A stretch of DNA of 64,000 nucleotides from the NCBI GenBank assembly GCA_022570795.1, contig JAKUDP010000014.1, positions 1,116,001 through 1,180,000 of the forward strand, written 5' to 3'. Source of the stretch: Sphaerulina vaccinii. Its lineage: Eukaryota; Ascomycota; Dothideomycetes; Mycosphaerellales; Mycosphaerellaceae. Position numbers and translations under genes: made by a program. Under the pieces are notes generated by a model. That model ran no database searches and had not been told where the DNA came from. It saw only the letters and a list, made by a program, of their open reading frames with translations. This document shows positions 34,748-46,387 of this stretch, piece by piece (position 1 is the first letter of the stretch; every line of letters begins with the position of its first letter).

Positions 34748-36400
34748 ATGAGGAACGACGTGAGCTTGAGCTCTCGGCTGCCAATGCGAGGCCAGCAGCA
34801 AGCAATCCCGGACGACAGACTGCCGCCAGCAAGCATCACTGGAGAAAGCAGTAGTGCGACTTCGTCCAGACCCAGCGGCCCTCGTAATCCTACGAGCCAG
34901 AAGTTCTTCGAGCATTCCTCAGCCAACCGCGTGAATACTGATGTCGTGGTCGTGGAAAGCATACGCGCTGAATACCCCGAGCTACACCTTACCGTTGTGC
35001 CCAGAACTGGATGCGATATACTTGGCTATGCGCAGGCAGGACACGCGGGCGTATCGCCGCTTGGGAACGTGAAAGATCGCCTATCGTGGCGCATGTATGT
35101 ACCGCCAGCCTCCAGGCTGAACGGCAAAGGATATACTGGCGACCTGGTGAAGTTCGGCAAGTATCTTATCGATTGGCGCAACAAGGAGTACATCGTGTAC
35201 ATTGCAGAAGGAAGAGATGGAGAGTCAGCGTATCCAGCTGTCGTGAATCAATACATCCTATCTCCATCTGTGGAAGCGTCGAACACTCTCGTGCTCGAGG
35301 CTGGCTCGTGGGGCAACACATTGCACAACGAAATATGGGTGTTTGATGGAGGCTATTGGCAGAAGAGTGCCGAACTCTTCAACAGTGTTCAGAAAGCCAG
35401 CTGGGACGACGTGATCCTCGACGAGGGTGGGCAGTGACCTATGATCAGACGTGGTAGTAATTGGCGCTGACAATGTCCAGGCATGAAGAACGCTATTCGG
35501 AATGATGTTGAGAACTTCTACGACAGCCGAGCTACATACGAAAAGCTCAAGGTGCCCTGGAAGAGAGGTATTATCTACTACGGTAAGTGGCTGGTCTCAG
35601 AGCTATGATACGAACGACAAGTCTGCTGACTTATTATTACAGGTCCGCCAGGAAATGGCAAGACCATCAGTGTCAAGGCAATCATGAACACCCTATACAG
35701 CCGAGAAGACGCGGTCCCAACTCTTTACGTTAGGACACTCTCCAGCTTTGCAGGTCCAGAGTACAGCATTTCTCAGATCTTCGCTCTGGCGAGGAGAAGT
35801 GCACCATGTCTGCTCGTGTTCGAGGATCTTGACTCCATAGTCACGGATAACGTTCGATCGTACTTCCTCAATGCGGTTGATGGTATACAGAAGAACGATG
35901 GAATCTTGATGATAGGCTCCACCAACCATCTGGACCGTCTCGATCCTGGAATCGCCAAACGGCCTTCACGCTTCGACCGCAAGTATCTCTTTCCGAATCC
36001 CAACGAGAAAGAGCGGGAAGCCTACATGGGCTACTGGCAGAAGAAGCTCTCCGACAACGAAGACGTCGACTTTCCAGACAAGTTGTGTCCTGCTGTGGCT
36101 AAGATCACGAAAGGCTTCTCATTCGCATATCTGCAAGAGGCTATGGTTGCCAGTCTCCTTGCGCTTGCAAGAAATGAAGACAAGGTCTGCTTAGACTGTT
36201 TGGAAGCTCATGGAAGGCCAGACAACGGCAGAATGTGCGATGGCGAGAGCGTTAGGCCATTCAAGGGACTTTACGATTATGTCTGGCTGGTCAAACGCTT
36301 GGAAGAAGATGACCCAGATCTCGAGAAGAACAAGCTTTGGATAGAGATCAGGAAGCAAGTGAGAATACTGAAGGAAGAGATGGGTGATGACGATGAGTGA
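34748..36400 (+). CDS. AAA-type ATPase of a fungal-specific group
   Basis: Three exons (34,748-35,426; 35,481-35,582; 35,643-36,400) give 512 aa. The first about 60 residues are Ser/Pro-rich. A domain at about 75-235 has no recognised family; it contains VPPASRLNGKGYTGDLVKFGKYLIDW. The ATPase domain follows, with Walker A GPPGNGKT (about 261), Walker B LLVFEDLDSI (about 317-326), sensor-1-like MIGSTNHLDRLDPGI and the arginine-containing RPSRFDRKYLFPNP. Intron 2 (60 nt) falls exactly inside the Walker A codons, as in many fungal paralogues. The C-terminus is a charged helix. This type of stand-alone AAA protein is common in fungi with unknown clients; it is not a proteasome or Cdc48 subunit. 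Start ATG 34,748 is the first in frame. Confidence 0.82.
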
Positions 36401-37082
36401 AGTGAGAGACCTCGTGGCATGCGATCGAATGTCGAAATCCTCTCTAAGAACTGGGTCAGAAGGCAAAGCGCTCTATCTAGAGACGCGCTAGCGAGGTTTT
36501 CGCGCGCGTTGGTGGAGACGATTGCGACCTGAATTCAATCGTCCGACGTTCTATCGTTTGGCCCGAGGCGTGATGGAATGCCTTCTCGTGCATCATTTCA
36601 GTCGAGAAGCGGACTGCAAGCTGTGTTTGAGGCGCGGTTTGCGATTCGAGAGCATGTTTCCAAAGGGTCCAAATATATCCTCCGAAACGTGTCGAGTTTC
36701 GCCGTAACAGCAATAGACTTTAGCCACGGAACATTACGTCTAACAGGATCGCAGATCCCGAGTGGCTCTCCCATGCATCACATGCTACAATGAGGGAATG
36801 AAAGTGGCAGTAAAACGTTAGTCGCTGCGACCTTCCTGCAACAAGCCACTTCATATGCGACCGAAACAGTACGATTATACCGATCTTCACGACTCATCCG
36901 CGAGCTTGGGCTCGAGATGAGATGGATAGTCAGGTAAGTGTATATCTCACCGCGTCCTGCCTTGGTCGCTACTACAGTCCCAGAGACCTTTTACGTTCGT
37001 TACATACTCTCCACATTCACTTTGTCTTTCGCCTCACGAGCCTTAAGTCAAGACAGGACATACTTCGTTCGTGTCGATCAGT
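36401..37082. other. Intergenic, nothing assignable
   Basis: About 680 bp upstream of the glycine-rich gene. A short ATG-bearing stretch followed by a GTAAGT donor (36,922-36,937) was examined as a possible leader exon, but it does not join in phase. Confidence 0.45.
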
Positions 37083-38626
37083 ATGGGGCTTCTCGGTCTT
37101 GATCTCTCTGCTGGTGCGGGCGCTGGCGCTAATGTTGGAGCTGGCGGTGTCGGTGTTGGAGCTGATGCTCACATGGGCGCTGGCGGTATTGGTGTTGGTG
37201 CCAATGTCGGAGGGCTTTCCGCTGGCGTGAATCTACCTCTACCATTGTTCACTTTTGGCATTGGTGGTGGCGCAGGAGGACAAGGAGACGCAGGAGCAGG
37301 CATCGGGCTAGGTCTAGGTGGAGGAGCCGATGCTGGAGCTGGTCTCGGACTGGGACTCGGTGGTGGAGTGAGCGGTCAAGGAGGCTTGAATGTCGGAGGT
37401 GGTGCTGGAGTCAATGGTCAAGGCGGACTCGGCATCGGCGGCGGTGTCGGCGGAGATGCAGGAGGAAGCGTGAGTGGATCTGGTGATGCCGGCGCAGGTA
37501 ATGGAGGTAAGTTTCATACCGACCTGATCTCTGTATTGAAAGCTCTGTCACCATGTCCCAAACCACAATGGCATGGTGTCCAGCTCATATATAGAGATCA
37601 TCATCAAGCACCTTGTTCGGGCATTTGATCGCACGCCTCGAGCCAACCAAGAGAGAAATATGCTTATCTTTCCGACTCTGTTCAGGTGGTATCGGCGTTA
37701 CCTTGAATCCAGTAGGATCCGCAGGAGGATCTGTCGCTGCTGGCGCTCAGGCTGGAGGCAAGCCACAATGCACTGTGCAAGGTGGTCCAGCAACGCTCCT
37801 CTACTTCCCGCCTCTCGGCCAACAGGGCTCACTAGATTCTGCGAATGTTGGCAAGAACGGTCCTCCTCCGCCATCACCAGCTGGCGGTGAGGTCTATACG
37901 ACGCTGGGCCAGACTTTCCAACCTGGTTCAGCATACATCTCCTGCCAAACTCTGTGGGCTGGCTACACAGACGAGAAGGGTACTGTCACCCAGACTGGCC
38001 CGACGTTCACAAACGCCATCTTTCCGGTACGTTCCGATCAAATCTCGACACAATGTCTCTCGACAGTCAACGCACAGGCTACTGGTGGTGCAGCTCTGGG
38101 CGTACAGCCCGACTTTGGCCTGGTCCATAAGATTCCTGGCGATTGTCAAAACATTGCTCCTCCTCCAAATCTTCTGAACTTGGTCCCAGAATGGAAGGAC
38201 TATGCCTTCTGGAATATGACCTGGGAGCAGCCAGAGTGTATCCCACAACAAGGTGCACCTAAGCCTCAAGGACCAGTATGGACACCAGAAGCATCCTGCT
38301 CGCCAACGATTGTGCAGCCTACTACGAGTATCGTGCCCACTGCTCCTGCTGCACCGCCTGCATCGACCTCGCCGGTATCTGTGCTACCCACTTCTACAGG
38401 AGCAGTATCTACGCCATATGAATCTCAGCCCCCGATCATGACGGCTACTGGAGCGAGTCCACCAGTTGTGGCTACTCATCCTGTTACGCAAGGCTTCAAT
38501 GGAAGTGCAAGCACGACAGGACCAGCTGTCTACACTGGCGCTGCTGCTTCTCGATCGGGGTACAGTACCGTATCGAAGAGCTCTCTGATGGTTGGGGCTA
38601 TGATTATGGCTATGCTTGTGCTTTGA
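37083..38626 (+). CDS. Glycine-rich GPI-type surface protein
   Basis: Two exons (37,083-37,506; 37,686-38,626; intron 179 nt) encode 454 aa. Residues 1-145 are a glycine-rich repeat of the pattern G-A/V/L-G, with runs such as GAGIGLGLGGGADAGAG. A central region (about 160-330) with paired cysteines and many aromatic residues looks folded: YISCQTLWAGYTDEKG, CLSTVNAQATGG, WNMTWEQPEC. A Ser/Thr/Pro-rich stalk and a hydrophobic C-terminus (SSLMVGAMIMAMLVL) follow, the arrangement of a GPI-anchored cell-wall protein. Odd point: no signal peptide is visible at the ATG, and an in-frame stop at 37,044 blocks extension. A separate upstream signal exon may be missing from the model. Confidence 0.72.
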
Positions 38627-39002
38627 AATGGCTCAGGTGTAAATGATAGGCCTTGAACATGGTTCCTCGTATTCACGCACTCCTGCTCGAGATGGAAAAG
38701 TAATCAATAGCTTACGGTTCGCGTGTGGTCAACAGCACGTAGTAGAAAGTTGAATGAATAGCACAGCTAGTTCCAGACTCTTTAGCATAGATCAACGATG
38801 TGTATATGTTCACTTTACGATAGATATCAAGAAGCATGCTAAGTGAGTGAGGACAATTTGGTAAGGGTCCAAAAACGAACTCTTGGCGGACACACATGAA
38901 AGATTTGCTCCACCTCCGAACACACTTCTTCTACCACACCGCAGGATAGCCATTTCTTTGCGCCAACGTCAACACACATCCTCTCAACCCAACACCGCTA
39001 AT
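38627..39002. other. Intergenic, nothing assignable
   Basis: About 375 bp between the glycine-rich gene and eL22, presumably the eL22 promoter. No coding frame is supported. Confidence 0.5.
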
Positions 39003-39543
39003 ATGGTTGCCGCTACAGTACGTATATCGCTTTGCTGCCCGCCGTGACGCCTTGATTGGCAGTCTCTGGCATAGAGCAGTAGGCTGAGTATGAATTTTTG
39101 CAGAAGAAGACCTCCGCCGCTGGCGCACAGAAGAAGGGCTCGAAGACGACCCAGAAGGTACGGACATGACTCCCCTCCTCCTTCTCCTCACTGTAGTAGC
39201 TAACTCGAGAACTCAACAGTTCATCATCAACGCCACCCAGCCAACCCAAGACCGCATCTTCGACCCATCCGCTTTCGCGACTTTCCTCCAACAGCGCATC
39301 AAGGTCGACGGCCGCACTGGTAACCTCGGCGATAACATCACCGTGAACAACCTTGGCGATGGACGTATTGAGGTCGTGGCACACCAGGAGCTGTCGGGTC
39401 GCTACCTGAAGTACCTCACGAAGAAGTTCCTGAAGAAGCAGCAGCTGCGCGATTGGCTTCGTGTTGTCAGCACTGCTAAGGGAGAGTACAGCCTCAAGTT
39501 CTTCAACGTTGTTGGAGATGAGGCTGAGGATGATGACGAGTAG
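39003..39543 (+). CDS. RPL22: 60S ribosomal protein eL22
   Basis: Component of the large cytosolic ribosomal subunit. Three exons (39,003-39,017; 39,104-39,157; 39,220-39,543) give 130 aa, the normal family size. The first exon is only 15 nt (MVAAT). Exon 2 gives a basic KKTSAAGAQKKGSKTTQK segment. Exon 3 carries the conserved core (FIINATQPTQDRIFDPSAF, LGDNITVNNLGDGRIEV, SGRYLKYLTKKFLKKQQLRD, WLRVVSTAKGEYSLKFFN) and an acidic tail. Small first exons with early introns (86 and 62 nt here) are typical of ribosomal protein genes in fungi. Confidence 0.93.
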
Positions 39544-40220
39544 ACGAGTCTGTTTTATGCAGTATGAGTCTATGAGGAGATGTGGAATACAAAAAGTTGA
39601 AACGGTCAGCATGAGCGGTGGAGTCAAGACGGCGCAGTGCGAGTGGAGGAAGAAAACACTCTTGTGCTTGCAGACGCTGTAGGCTGAAGGCATAAGCCCT
39701 ACTAGATACCCTCATGAATCGACTTTCAATGTCACATCACACTAAACGTTCCAAATTACCTGAGGCTTATCCATCCGCAGAGTCGTCAAAATTGGTCTAG
39801 TATACGGCTTGTATCGAAGCAGCCCGTGAAAATCTAACAGTCAATGATAAGTACTTTTTCTGCTTTCTTTGTAATTGTGGAGTGGCATAGAGGTGGATCG
39901 AAATGTCTTCGGCAGCAGCACTGCTACTTCTATGTGGTCTGCTTTATGGTTACATTGGTACAGTACTCCGTCTTAAGTCAGCTCGTGCTCACTCGCTGCG
40001 TCGCGGCACAATATGAGCACTAGTCCAGTGCTCCCAGCTCCCAGGCTTTATCTAAGGAAGCCCATTCGGTGGGTTGTGCATACTGATCGTTGGCAGAAGT
40101 CGGTTCTGTCAAGTAGAGGCAGATCTGTAAATGCCAGCAGAAGCGCCACGGCGCTTTTACTTCATACCAGCCATGAGCCATTTCCATCAAGTAGGGCATA
40201 CTGCACATTATGATCCCTCA
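39544..40220. other. Convergent intergenic region
   Basis: About 680 bp between the stops of eL22 (plus) and CCT4 (minus), so 3' ends of both. No RNA gene or coding frame is supported. Confidence 0.5.
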
Positions 40221-41837
40221 TCATCTCGACAAGGCAATGTCGTCGATTCGGAGAATCATCTTCACAGTCTCACTCGCCAGTTCGAACGCGCTGGTGCTGA
40301 CGAGAAGCGGTTGCATGACGCCCTCGCCCGAAGCACTCTTATCGTCTCCTCCCATCACACCAACGCCACCTCTCTTGATGCTCACTCCCACGTTCGCCTC
40401 GCCCTTTGCGTGACGGGCTCGCAGTTCTGTGACCACCTTGATACTGTTGAGGCCTGCATTCTCGGCCAGTGTTACAGGTATAACCTCGAGGGCATCCGCA
40501 AAGGCCTTAAAGCACACACTGTCCGGATACTGTAATGTGAGAGCATCTTGACTAAGTTGTGTTGCCACTGCCATCTCTGGGCACCCACCGCCAGGCAGAA
40601 GAGCTCGCTTCTTGACCAGGCAGCGGATGACACACATAGCATCGTGCAAGCTTCGCTCGGCTTCATCCAGAATCAACGGGTTGGCTCCTCGCGCAACGAT
40701 CGATACAGTCTTGGGAGCGTTCGCACTGAGTTTGACACCAGAGACACGCACATAGCGGGATCCTAGATTTGAGACTTCTTCAACCAGGTCGGCGCTACCA
40801 AGCTTGTCCTCGGTGAAGGAATCGATATCAGCGATAGGCTTGCAGCCTGTGGATTTGCAGATGAACTCGACTTCGTCTCTCTCGATGTCCTTGATGGCCA
40901 TGATTCCAAGCTTGTACAGGAAGTGCAAGCTCAGATCATTGACCGCGTCTCGCAGAATGCTCTTCTGGATCAGGAGAACGTTGCACTTAGCCTTCTTGAT
41001 CTTCTTGACCATATTCAGCAGATATGTTCGCTCCTCCTTGAGAATCTTGTCCATCTGTCTGTAGTCGTTGACGACAATCTGATTCTCCATGTCTGGTTTC
41101 GGTGGGCTAAGCTGGAATTGAATGAGAGCAATCTTCGCTTTCTCTATCCTTGTTGGACCTCCCGCACTCTTGAGCGCCTGCTGGCTCAGTACCAGGCCAT
41201 CTACCATCTCCGAGTCGTCGATGACACCTCCCGCCTTCTTGAGGATGCGGACGTTGCGAAGATCCACATTTTGTGCATTGTTTGGGTTGATCGTTCTTAG
41301 CACGGCATCTACTGCCATCGGCGCAAGTTTAGGTTCCTGTGCCACGATCTTGGACGAGAGCGATGTCGAAGCAGCCTTGAGGAGTGTCTGTCGGTCTGCA
41401 AGGTCGATTGGAACAGAGATGTCAGTGAGAACCTGCACCGCACGAGCTGCTGCTCTCTGGAAACTCTCGCTGATGATGGTCGGGTGGATGCCTTTGGCCA
41501 GCAGACGCTCGGCAGCACCGAGTAGACTGCCAGCAATGACGACTACTGATGTAGTGCCATCTCCAGCTTCGATGTCCTGCGCGTTGGCCAAGTCGACCAG
41601 CATCTTTGCTGCTGGATGCATCACGCCCAGATCGCGGAGCATAGTGTTGCCGTCGTTGGTGATGATAGTCTCGCCCTTGCCCGTCTGAATCATCTTGTCC
41701 ATACCGCGTGGTCCTAGCGACGTTCGAATAGCATCTGCGACTGCTCTGGCAGCTGTGATGTTGGCCTCGCGGACAGCTTGTGGCTTTGCCTTGTCCTTGA
41801 AGGCATTGTTGCCAGCGTTGGGCGCTCCTTGCGCCAT
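40221..41837 (-). CDS. CCT4: TCP-1/CCT chaperonin subunit delta
   Basis: Subunit of the eight-membered cytosolic CCT ring that folds actin, tubulin and many WD-repeat proteins using ATP. Intronless, 538 aa, full length. Group II chaperonin signatures are present: [37 protein letters not shown] and [20 protein letters not shown] with the catalytic Asp. The delta-specific apical segment [20 protein letters not shown] and [19 protein letters not shown] identify it as CCT4 rather than another subunit. The C-terminal equatorial part has [16 protein letters not shown]. It is divergent from RPT1 across 381 bp. Confidence 0.95.
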   Translation of the reverse strand: MAQGAPNAGNNAFKDKAKPQAVREANITAARAVADAIRTSLGPRGMDKMIQTGKGETIITNDGNTMLRDLGVMHPAAKMLVDLANAQDIEAGDGTTSVVVIAGSLLGAAERLLAKGIHPTIISESFQRAAARAVQVLTDISVPIDLADRQTLLKAASTSLSSKIVAQEPKLAPMAVDAVLRTINPNNAQNVDLRNVRILKKAGGVIDDSEMVDGLVLSQQALKSAGGPTRIEKAKIALIQFQLSPPKPDMENQIVVNDYRQMDKILKEERTYLLNMVKKIKKAKCNVLLIQKSILRDAVNDLSLHFLYKLGIMAIKDIERDEVEFICKSTGCKPIADIDSFTEDKLGSADLVEEVSNLGSRYVRVSGVKLSANAPKTVSIVARGANPLILDEAERSLHDAMCVIRCLVKKRALLPGGGCPEMAVATQLSQDALTLQYPDSVCFKAFADALEVIPVTLAENAGLNSIKVVTELRARHAKGEANVGVSIKRGGVGVMGGDDKSASGEGVMQPLLVSTSAFELASETVKMILRIDDIALSR

Positions 41838-42218
41838 CTTGACAGTGGTAGCAGCAGTGACGGTAGGTATAGGAGTGTTTACTGGATCGGCGTGGAGATG
41901 GTCGTGTTGTATGTGCGGTGGTTTGTCGAAGTGTTGTCTGCTCAGAAATTCTGCAAGCTGGAACGCGATGTCGTTTCGCTAGAACTAGCGCGCTCGCTGC
42001 ATCGTCACCTTCATGCCTGGAGAGCTCCATCCCAAACACCACCACCACAAGACATCAACACTTCACACCACAACTCTACTTAGCCACCATCGAGTTCTCA
42101 TATTGCACCGGAACCAGTTCATATCCTCATACTCGATCGAAATATCCGCCATCGCCATCAGCACGCGCGACGAAGCGACACGCCTCCGGACTTCAGATAG
42201 ACACCTCACACCGCAGTC
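41838..42218. promoter_or_regulatory. Bidirectional promoter of CCT4 and RPT1
   Basis: 381 bp separate the two start codons. Near the middle lies a perfect inverted repeat, CGCTAGAACTAGCG (41,977-41,990; 6-bp arms, 2-base centre), a possible site for a dimeric factor. No yeast proteasome-control element (GGTGGCAAA) was found by eye. A CACCACCACAAGAC-type leader precedes RPT1. Confidence 0.45.
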
Positions 42219-43588
42219 ATGCCATCGGCCACGGGCTCCAACTGGTACTTTACACCATCGCATGATATCCGGAACATCTGCTAACTCTTGACAGGGAGAA
42301 ATACCAGAAGAAGTTCGCCGATGATGAGCCCGAGGAGAAGAAGATCACACCGTTGTCCGACGAGGACATCCAAGTGCTGAAGACATACAACTCCGCCCCA
42401 TATGCCACGGATCTCAAGAAGCTGGAGAACGCCATCAAGGAGAAGCAAACATCAGTCAACGAGAAGATCGGAGTCAAGGAGTCAGACACTGGTCTTGCGC
42501 CGCCTCATCTGTGGGACATAGCTGCCGACAGACAGCGCATGAGTGAAGAGCAACCGTTGCAGGTCGCCCGGTGCACAAAGATCATTCCGGATGAGAAAGA
42601 CAGCGAAAAGAGCAAGTATGTCATCAACGTCAAGCAGATCGCCAAGTTCGTCGTCAACTTGGGAGAGCGCGTGAGTCCTACGGATATCGAGGAAGGCATG
42701 CGAGTGGGTGTCGATCGCAACAAGTATCAGATCATGCTTCCACTGCCACCCAAGATCGATCCCAGCGTGACAATGATGACTGTGGAAGATAAGCCAGACG
42801 TCACATATGGTGATGTGGGAGGCTGCAAGGAACAGATCGAGAAGCTAAGAGAGGTCGTGGAAATGCCACTGCTTTCTCCTGAGCGCTTCGTTAATCTCGG
42901 AATCGATCCACCGAAGGGAGCATTGCTATATGGACCACCAGGCACAGGCAAGACCCTTTGCGCAAGAGCTGTTGCAAACAGGACAGACGCCACATTCATC
43001 CGCGTTATTGGATCAGAACTGGTACAGAAGTATGTGGGTGAGGGTGCCCGCATGGTGCGAGAACTCTTCGAGATGGCCCGAACGAAGAAGGCCTGCATTA
43101 TCTTCTTCGACGAAATTGATGCCGTTGGTGGTGCACGTTTCGATGATGGAGCTGGAGGCGACAACGAGGTACAGAGAACTATGCTGGAACTCATCACACA
43201 ACTGGACGGTTTCGACAGCAGAGGCAACATCAAGGTCATGTTCGCAACCAACAGACCCAGCACACTCGACCCTGCATTGATGAGACCAGGACGAATAGAC
43301 CGAAAGATTGAGTTCTCCCTGCCTGACATGGAGGGTCGCGCCAACATTCTCCGGATCCACGCAAAGTCCATGTCTGTGGAGCGCGATATCCGATGGGAGC
43401 TCATCTCACGTCTCTGCCCGAACTCAACTGGTGCCGAACTGCGGTCGGTGGCCACCGAGGCCGGTATGTTTGCAATCCGTGCACGAAGAAAGGTTGCCAG
43501 CGAGAAGGACTTCTTGAGTGCTGTAGAGAAGGTCATCAGAGGTGGAATGAAGTTCAACTCGACTGCGGCGTATGCACAGTACAATTAA
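42219..43588 (+). CDS. RPT1: 26S proteasome regulatory ATPase Rpt1
   Basis: One of six AAA subunits in the base of the 19S particle; it unfolds ubiquitinated substrates and threads them into the 20S core. Two exons (42,219-42,244; 42,295-43,588) give 439 aa. Exon 1 encodes only MPSATGSN plus part of a Trp codon completed across the 50-nt intron, restoring the conserved [12 protein letters not shown] start. The donor is GTACTT rather than GTRAGT, but the CTAAC branch site is good. Walker A GPPGTGKT is at about 222-229 and Walker B FFDEID at about 279-284, with [19 protein letters not shown] and [15 protein letters not shown] typical of Rpt subunits. The C-terminus AAYAQYN matches Rpt1 and lacks the HbYX motif. 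Confidence 0.95.
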
Positions 43589-43864
43589 GAGCCTGGAAAT
43601 GGCTTACTACAGGCATTCATTTACAGCGCGGCGTTTCTGTCTACATTAGAAACAAGAAGCTCGAATCATGAGCTTTGTATCATAGTCTATCTCGAAGAGC
43701 GTCAGACGCCTCGAGGTGCCACGATTGAGCTGATAATGAACTTCAATTACCCATGCTTCATCTCGATCTACGCGACTATATGTCATCCAGGCATCGTCGT
43801 GTACACATGTTATTGTTCTATTGTACAACTCACATCACCTGTCGCGTTGTGATTCTTAGGTTCT

Positions 43865-46387
43865 TCAATCCTCAATGTCATCGTCTTCTAGTATCAGACT
43901 CTGCACTTGTTTCTCCACCGGCATACTCGGCAAGACAATTGCTGGCCTTGACGGCGCTCGTGTCTTCGCCGCGGTCTTGACTTCAGTATGTGGCTGATCC
44001 GTCGACCATTGCTCAGCAGCTGCGCTACCTTCAGCCGCATCTTCAGGATCAGGATCATCGTCATCCCCTGGCAGAAGAGATCCATTCATCTGAGTTATGG
44101 CCAAGATCTGCTCTCTCAGTGATTGCTGCTGCTTAGAGGGTCTTGCGGTGCTCAGGACCCGTGCCATATAAGGGAGACGATCTAGGAGCATTTCGTTCTT
44201 GGCCTGGGCGCTAAGCTTAGGTGGTGCCTCCAGGTCATCATGTTCTGCAGTCTGCTTGGGCGATTCGCCGAACCTTTTGCCTTTCCAGCTCTCGATGCCT
44301 GTGGTTGAAGCGGCAGCTCCTGCCTCGGTATTGTTGAGCCCTGCAGAGACTTGATCAATTACGTTGTCCAATCTAGTCTCAATCTCTTCTTTCTTCCGCC
44401 ATAGTCTGAGTGAAGCGGGATAGAACATGCGATGTGCATCTCCACGTTTGCCGCTTCCGGCTTCGCTGCGATGCACTGGATGAGGCAGACTGAACAATAG
44501 ACCTCTTACAGCAACTTGAAAGCACATCTCGTCTTGTCGTAACGTATCGGTGGCTGATCCGGAAAATGCTCGGGTGCCAAAGGAGAGACGGTCAAGCGAA
44601 AGCAGATCAGAGTCGGACAGATAGTCCATGCAGCCAAGAAGACTTTTCAGCCTTTGCTCGGCGCTGGGAGCAGCACACGATAGGGCGTAGTTCTCATGTA
44701 GTGCTGCCATGAATGTGGACGTATCTGTCCCAAGCTCATCAATCAGCGTATTCGGATCACTCTCGCTCATCTTTGTCCGTCCATGCTCTGATAGCCAAGA
44801 CGGTGGCTGAGGAACAGTCTGCCCAGCTGGAGGATCTGTACGCTTGTTGTATACCACTTTCCCAACAGAATGAAAAATGCCTAGACTGCTCTCCCTGTTG
44901 CTGATGAGCCTCATGGCATCTTGCTCGGCTTTTGTCATGGGCGCCGCAGTCTTCCCATGCTTGGGTTTGGTAAATGCTACCTTGGACGACCAGTCTCCGT
45001 CATCGCCTCGAACGCAGAAGAATTCCAGAGATGATACTGCACTCCGAATATCGCCGCTCTCAGCTAGTCGCTTGAGGATCTCTTGACCGGGTGTCTTTCT
45101 TCTACCAGACTTCCGAGCCTCTTTGACAACGATAGCTTCAAGAGCCTTAGTCAATATGGTAGGCGCGATGGGATTGAACTCGATTGTATTGAGGTATGGG
45201 CTGCCAGCAAGTTCTGGACCAAGCAAGCGGTGTGCTGTGAAGCTATCTGCGCTCGCCGTGTTTGTCGAAAGAAGAGTCTCAGAGATAACCATGACGATAG
45301 GCGTTGGCCAAGTGCCAGCAGGTGCTGTTGACATTACATACTGAGCAAGAGTGGTTCGGAACGATTGCAACGCGCTTGAGGTCTTTGAGAATGTGTTCGG
45401 AAACTCTTCAACCAGTAGAGCTTGCCGGCTCTTTTGTGCAGCATCATCTTGTAAGACTTCCGCCTGCGGCTCATAAGCAATCTGAACTGCGTTCTTGTCA
45501 TTTGACAAAGTGAGCCCATTGACTTTCCCAGCTCGAGCCACAAATTCTGCGAAGCGTGATGAAGATGCGGTCACACCCTCAGACGTGTTGTCGGATGTCG
45601 AAGATTCTCTCCATTCGATCAGCTCTATGCCAATGTCTTGCGCTAACAAGCGCAAAGTCGTTGTCTTTCCAGTACCGGCTGCACCTTTCAGAATTAGCAC
45701 CTTCTGGTGCCTCTCACGATATGCCAGATCAAGCCAGTTCCGTACATCTGCTACCTTGCGTTTGTGCACAGCTAGCTCGGACAACTCCTTGGGGGCAAAC
45801 CGTTCTGTCCAGGGAGTTTGATTGTCGCTACACTTCGTGGTGTTTGGAGTTCTCTCCCCAATGCTCGTTTTCTGGAACTTCTGCGAAGCATGGCGCATTG
45901 GCTCGATAGGCTGATCGAAGCTCTTTGTATGTCCAAACTTGCGCTTGCGTGCGGCTAGCGCTGTGCTTGAGCCTTTGGACAAAGTCGTTTGTGATAACTC
46001 TTTGGCAGGCTCGTCGTCATCTGTGCCATCCTGAATAGTTTCAACCTCATCGTGAAAGGCAGCTAGCTTCTCAGGACTTGCTAAGTACTGCGATGTCTGC
46101 TGCTTCTGAGTAGCAGTATTGAAGAAGGAATGAATAGGTCTGCCGCTCGGTTTGGGTTGATCCTTAGCCTTGGCTTGGGTCTTTTGTGATGCTTGCTTGG
46201 GACTTCCGGATTTCGAGTCTGGAGAGGCTGCCAACTCGCTCTGCGTACTGCCTGCTTTGGGCTTGCTTAGTGCTTTGCTCAATGGCTTGAGACGTCTTTC
46301 TCCTCCATCTGTGGCCGACCTTCTGGTCGCGGATTTAGGGTCAGTCCATCGGCTTGCAGTTGACTTCTGGCTGCCACGAGGCGCCAT
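43865..46387 (-). CDS. RAD17: Checkpoint clamp loader Rad17 (Rad24)
   Basis: Large subunit of the RFC-like complex that loads the 9-1-1 clamp at damaged DNA and starts the ATR checkpoint, in the nucleus. Intronless, 840 aa. The first about 190 residues are basic, Ser/Lys-rich and disordered, with a possible PCNA/9-1-1-type motif IHSFFNTA near residue 85. The conserved block begins PWTERFAPKELSELAVHKRK, followed by Walker A GAAGTGKT (about 235-242). The ATPase and helical collar regions follow (EILKRLAESGDIRSAVSSL; RISNRESSLG-like helix). The C-terminus is acidic (EDDDIED), matching the 9-1-1-binding tail of Rad17. It is divergent from the AlkB gene across 262 bp. Confidence 0.88.
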   Translation of the reverse strand: MAPRGSQKSTASRWTDPKSATRRSATDGGERRLKPLSKALSKPKAGSTQSELAASPDSKSGSPKQASQKTQAKAKDQPKPSGRPIHSFFNTATQKQQTSQYLASPEKLAAFHDEVETIQDGTDDDEPAKELSQTTLSKGSSTALAARKRKFGHTKSFDQPIEPMRHASQKFQKTSIGERTPNTTKCSDNQTPWTERFAPKELSELAVHKRKVADVRNWLDLAYRERHQKVLILKGAAGTGKTTTLRLLAQDIGIELIEWRESSTSDNTSEGVTASSSRFAEFVARAGKVNGLTLSNDKNAVQIAYEPQAEVLQDDAAQKSRQALLVEEFPNTFSKTSSALQSFRTTLAQYVMSTAPAGTWPTPIVMVISETLLSTNTASADSFTAHRLLGPELAGSPYLNTIEFNPIAPTILTKALEAIVVKEARKSGRRKTPGQEILKRLAESGDIRSAVSSLEFFCVRGDDGDWSSKVAFTKPKHGKTAAPMTKAEQDAMRLISNRESSLGIFHSVGKVVYNKRTDPPAGQTVPQPPSWLSEHGRTKMSESDPNTLIDELGTDTSTFMAALHENYALSCAAPSAEQRLKSLLGCMDYLSDSDLLSLDRLSFGTRAFSGSATDTLRQDEMCFQVAVRGLLFSLPHPVHRSEAGSGKRGDAHRMFYPASLRLWRKKEEIETRLDNVIDQVSAGLNNTEAGAAASTTGIESWKGKRFGESPKQTAEHDDLEAPPKLSAQAKNEMLLDRLPYMARVLSTARPSKQQQSLREQILAITQMNGSLLPGDDDDPDPEDAAEGSAAAEQWSTDQPHTEVKTAAKTRAPSRPAIVLPSMPVEKQVQSLILEDDDIED

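Noticed and set aside
41838..42218. Yeast-type proteasome control element (GGTGGCAAA)
   Set aside because: Only a loose GGTGGTTTG was seen, which does not match the element.
42727..43584. 285-aa antisense gene in RPT1
   Set aside because: Shadow frame of a highly conserved AAA exon.
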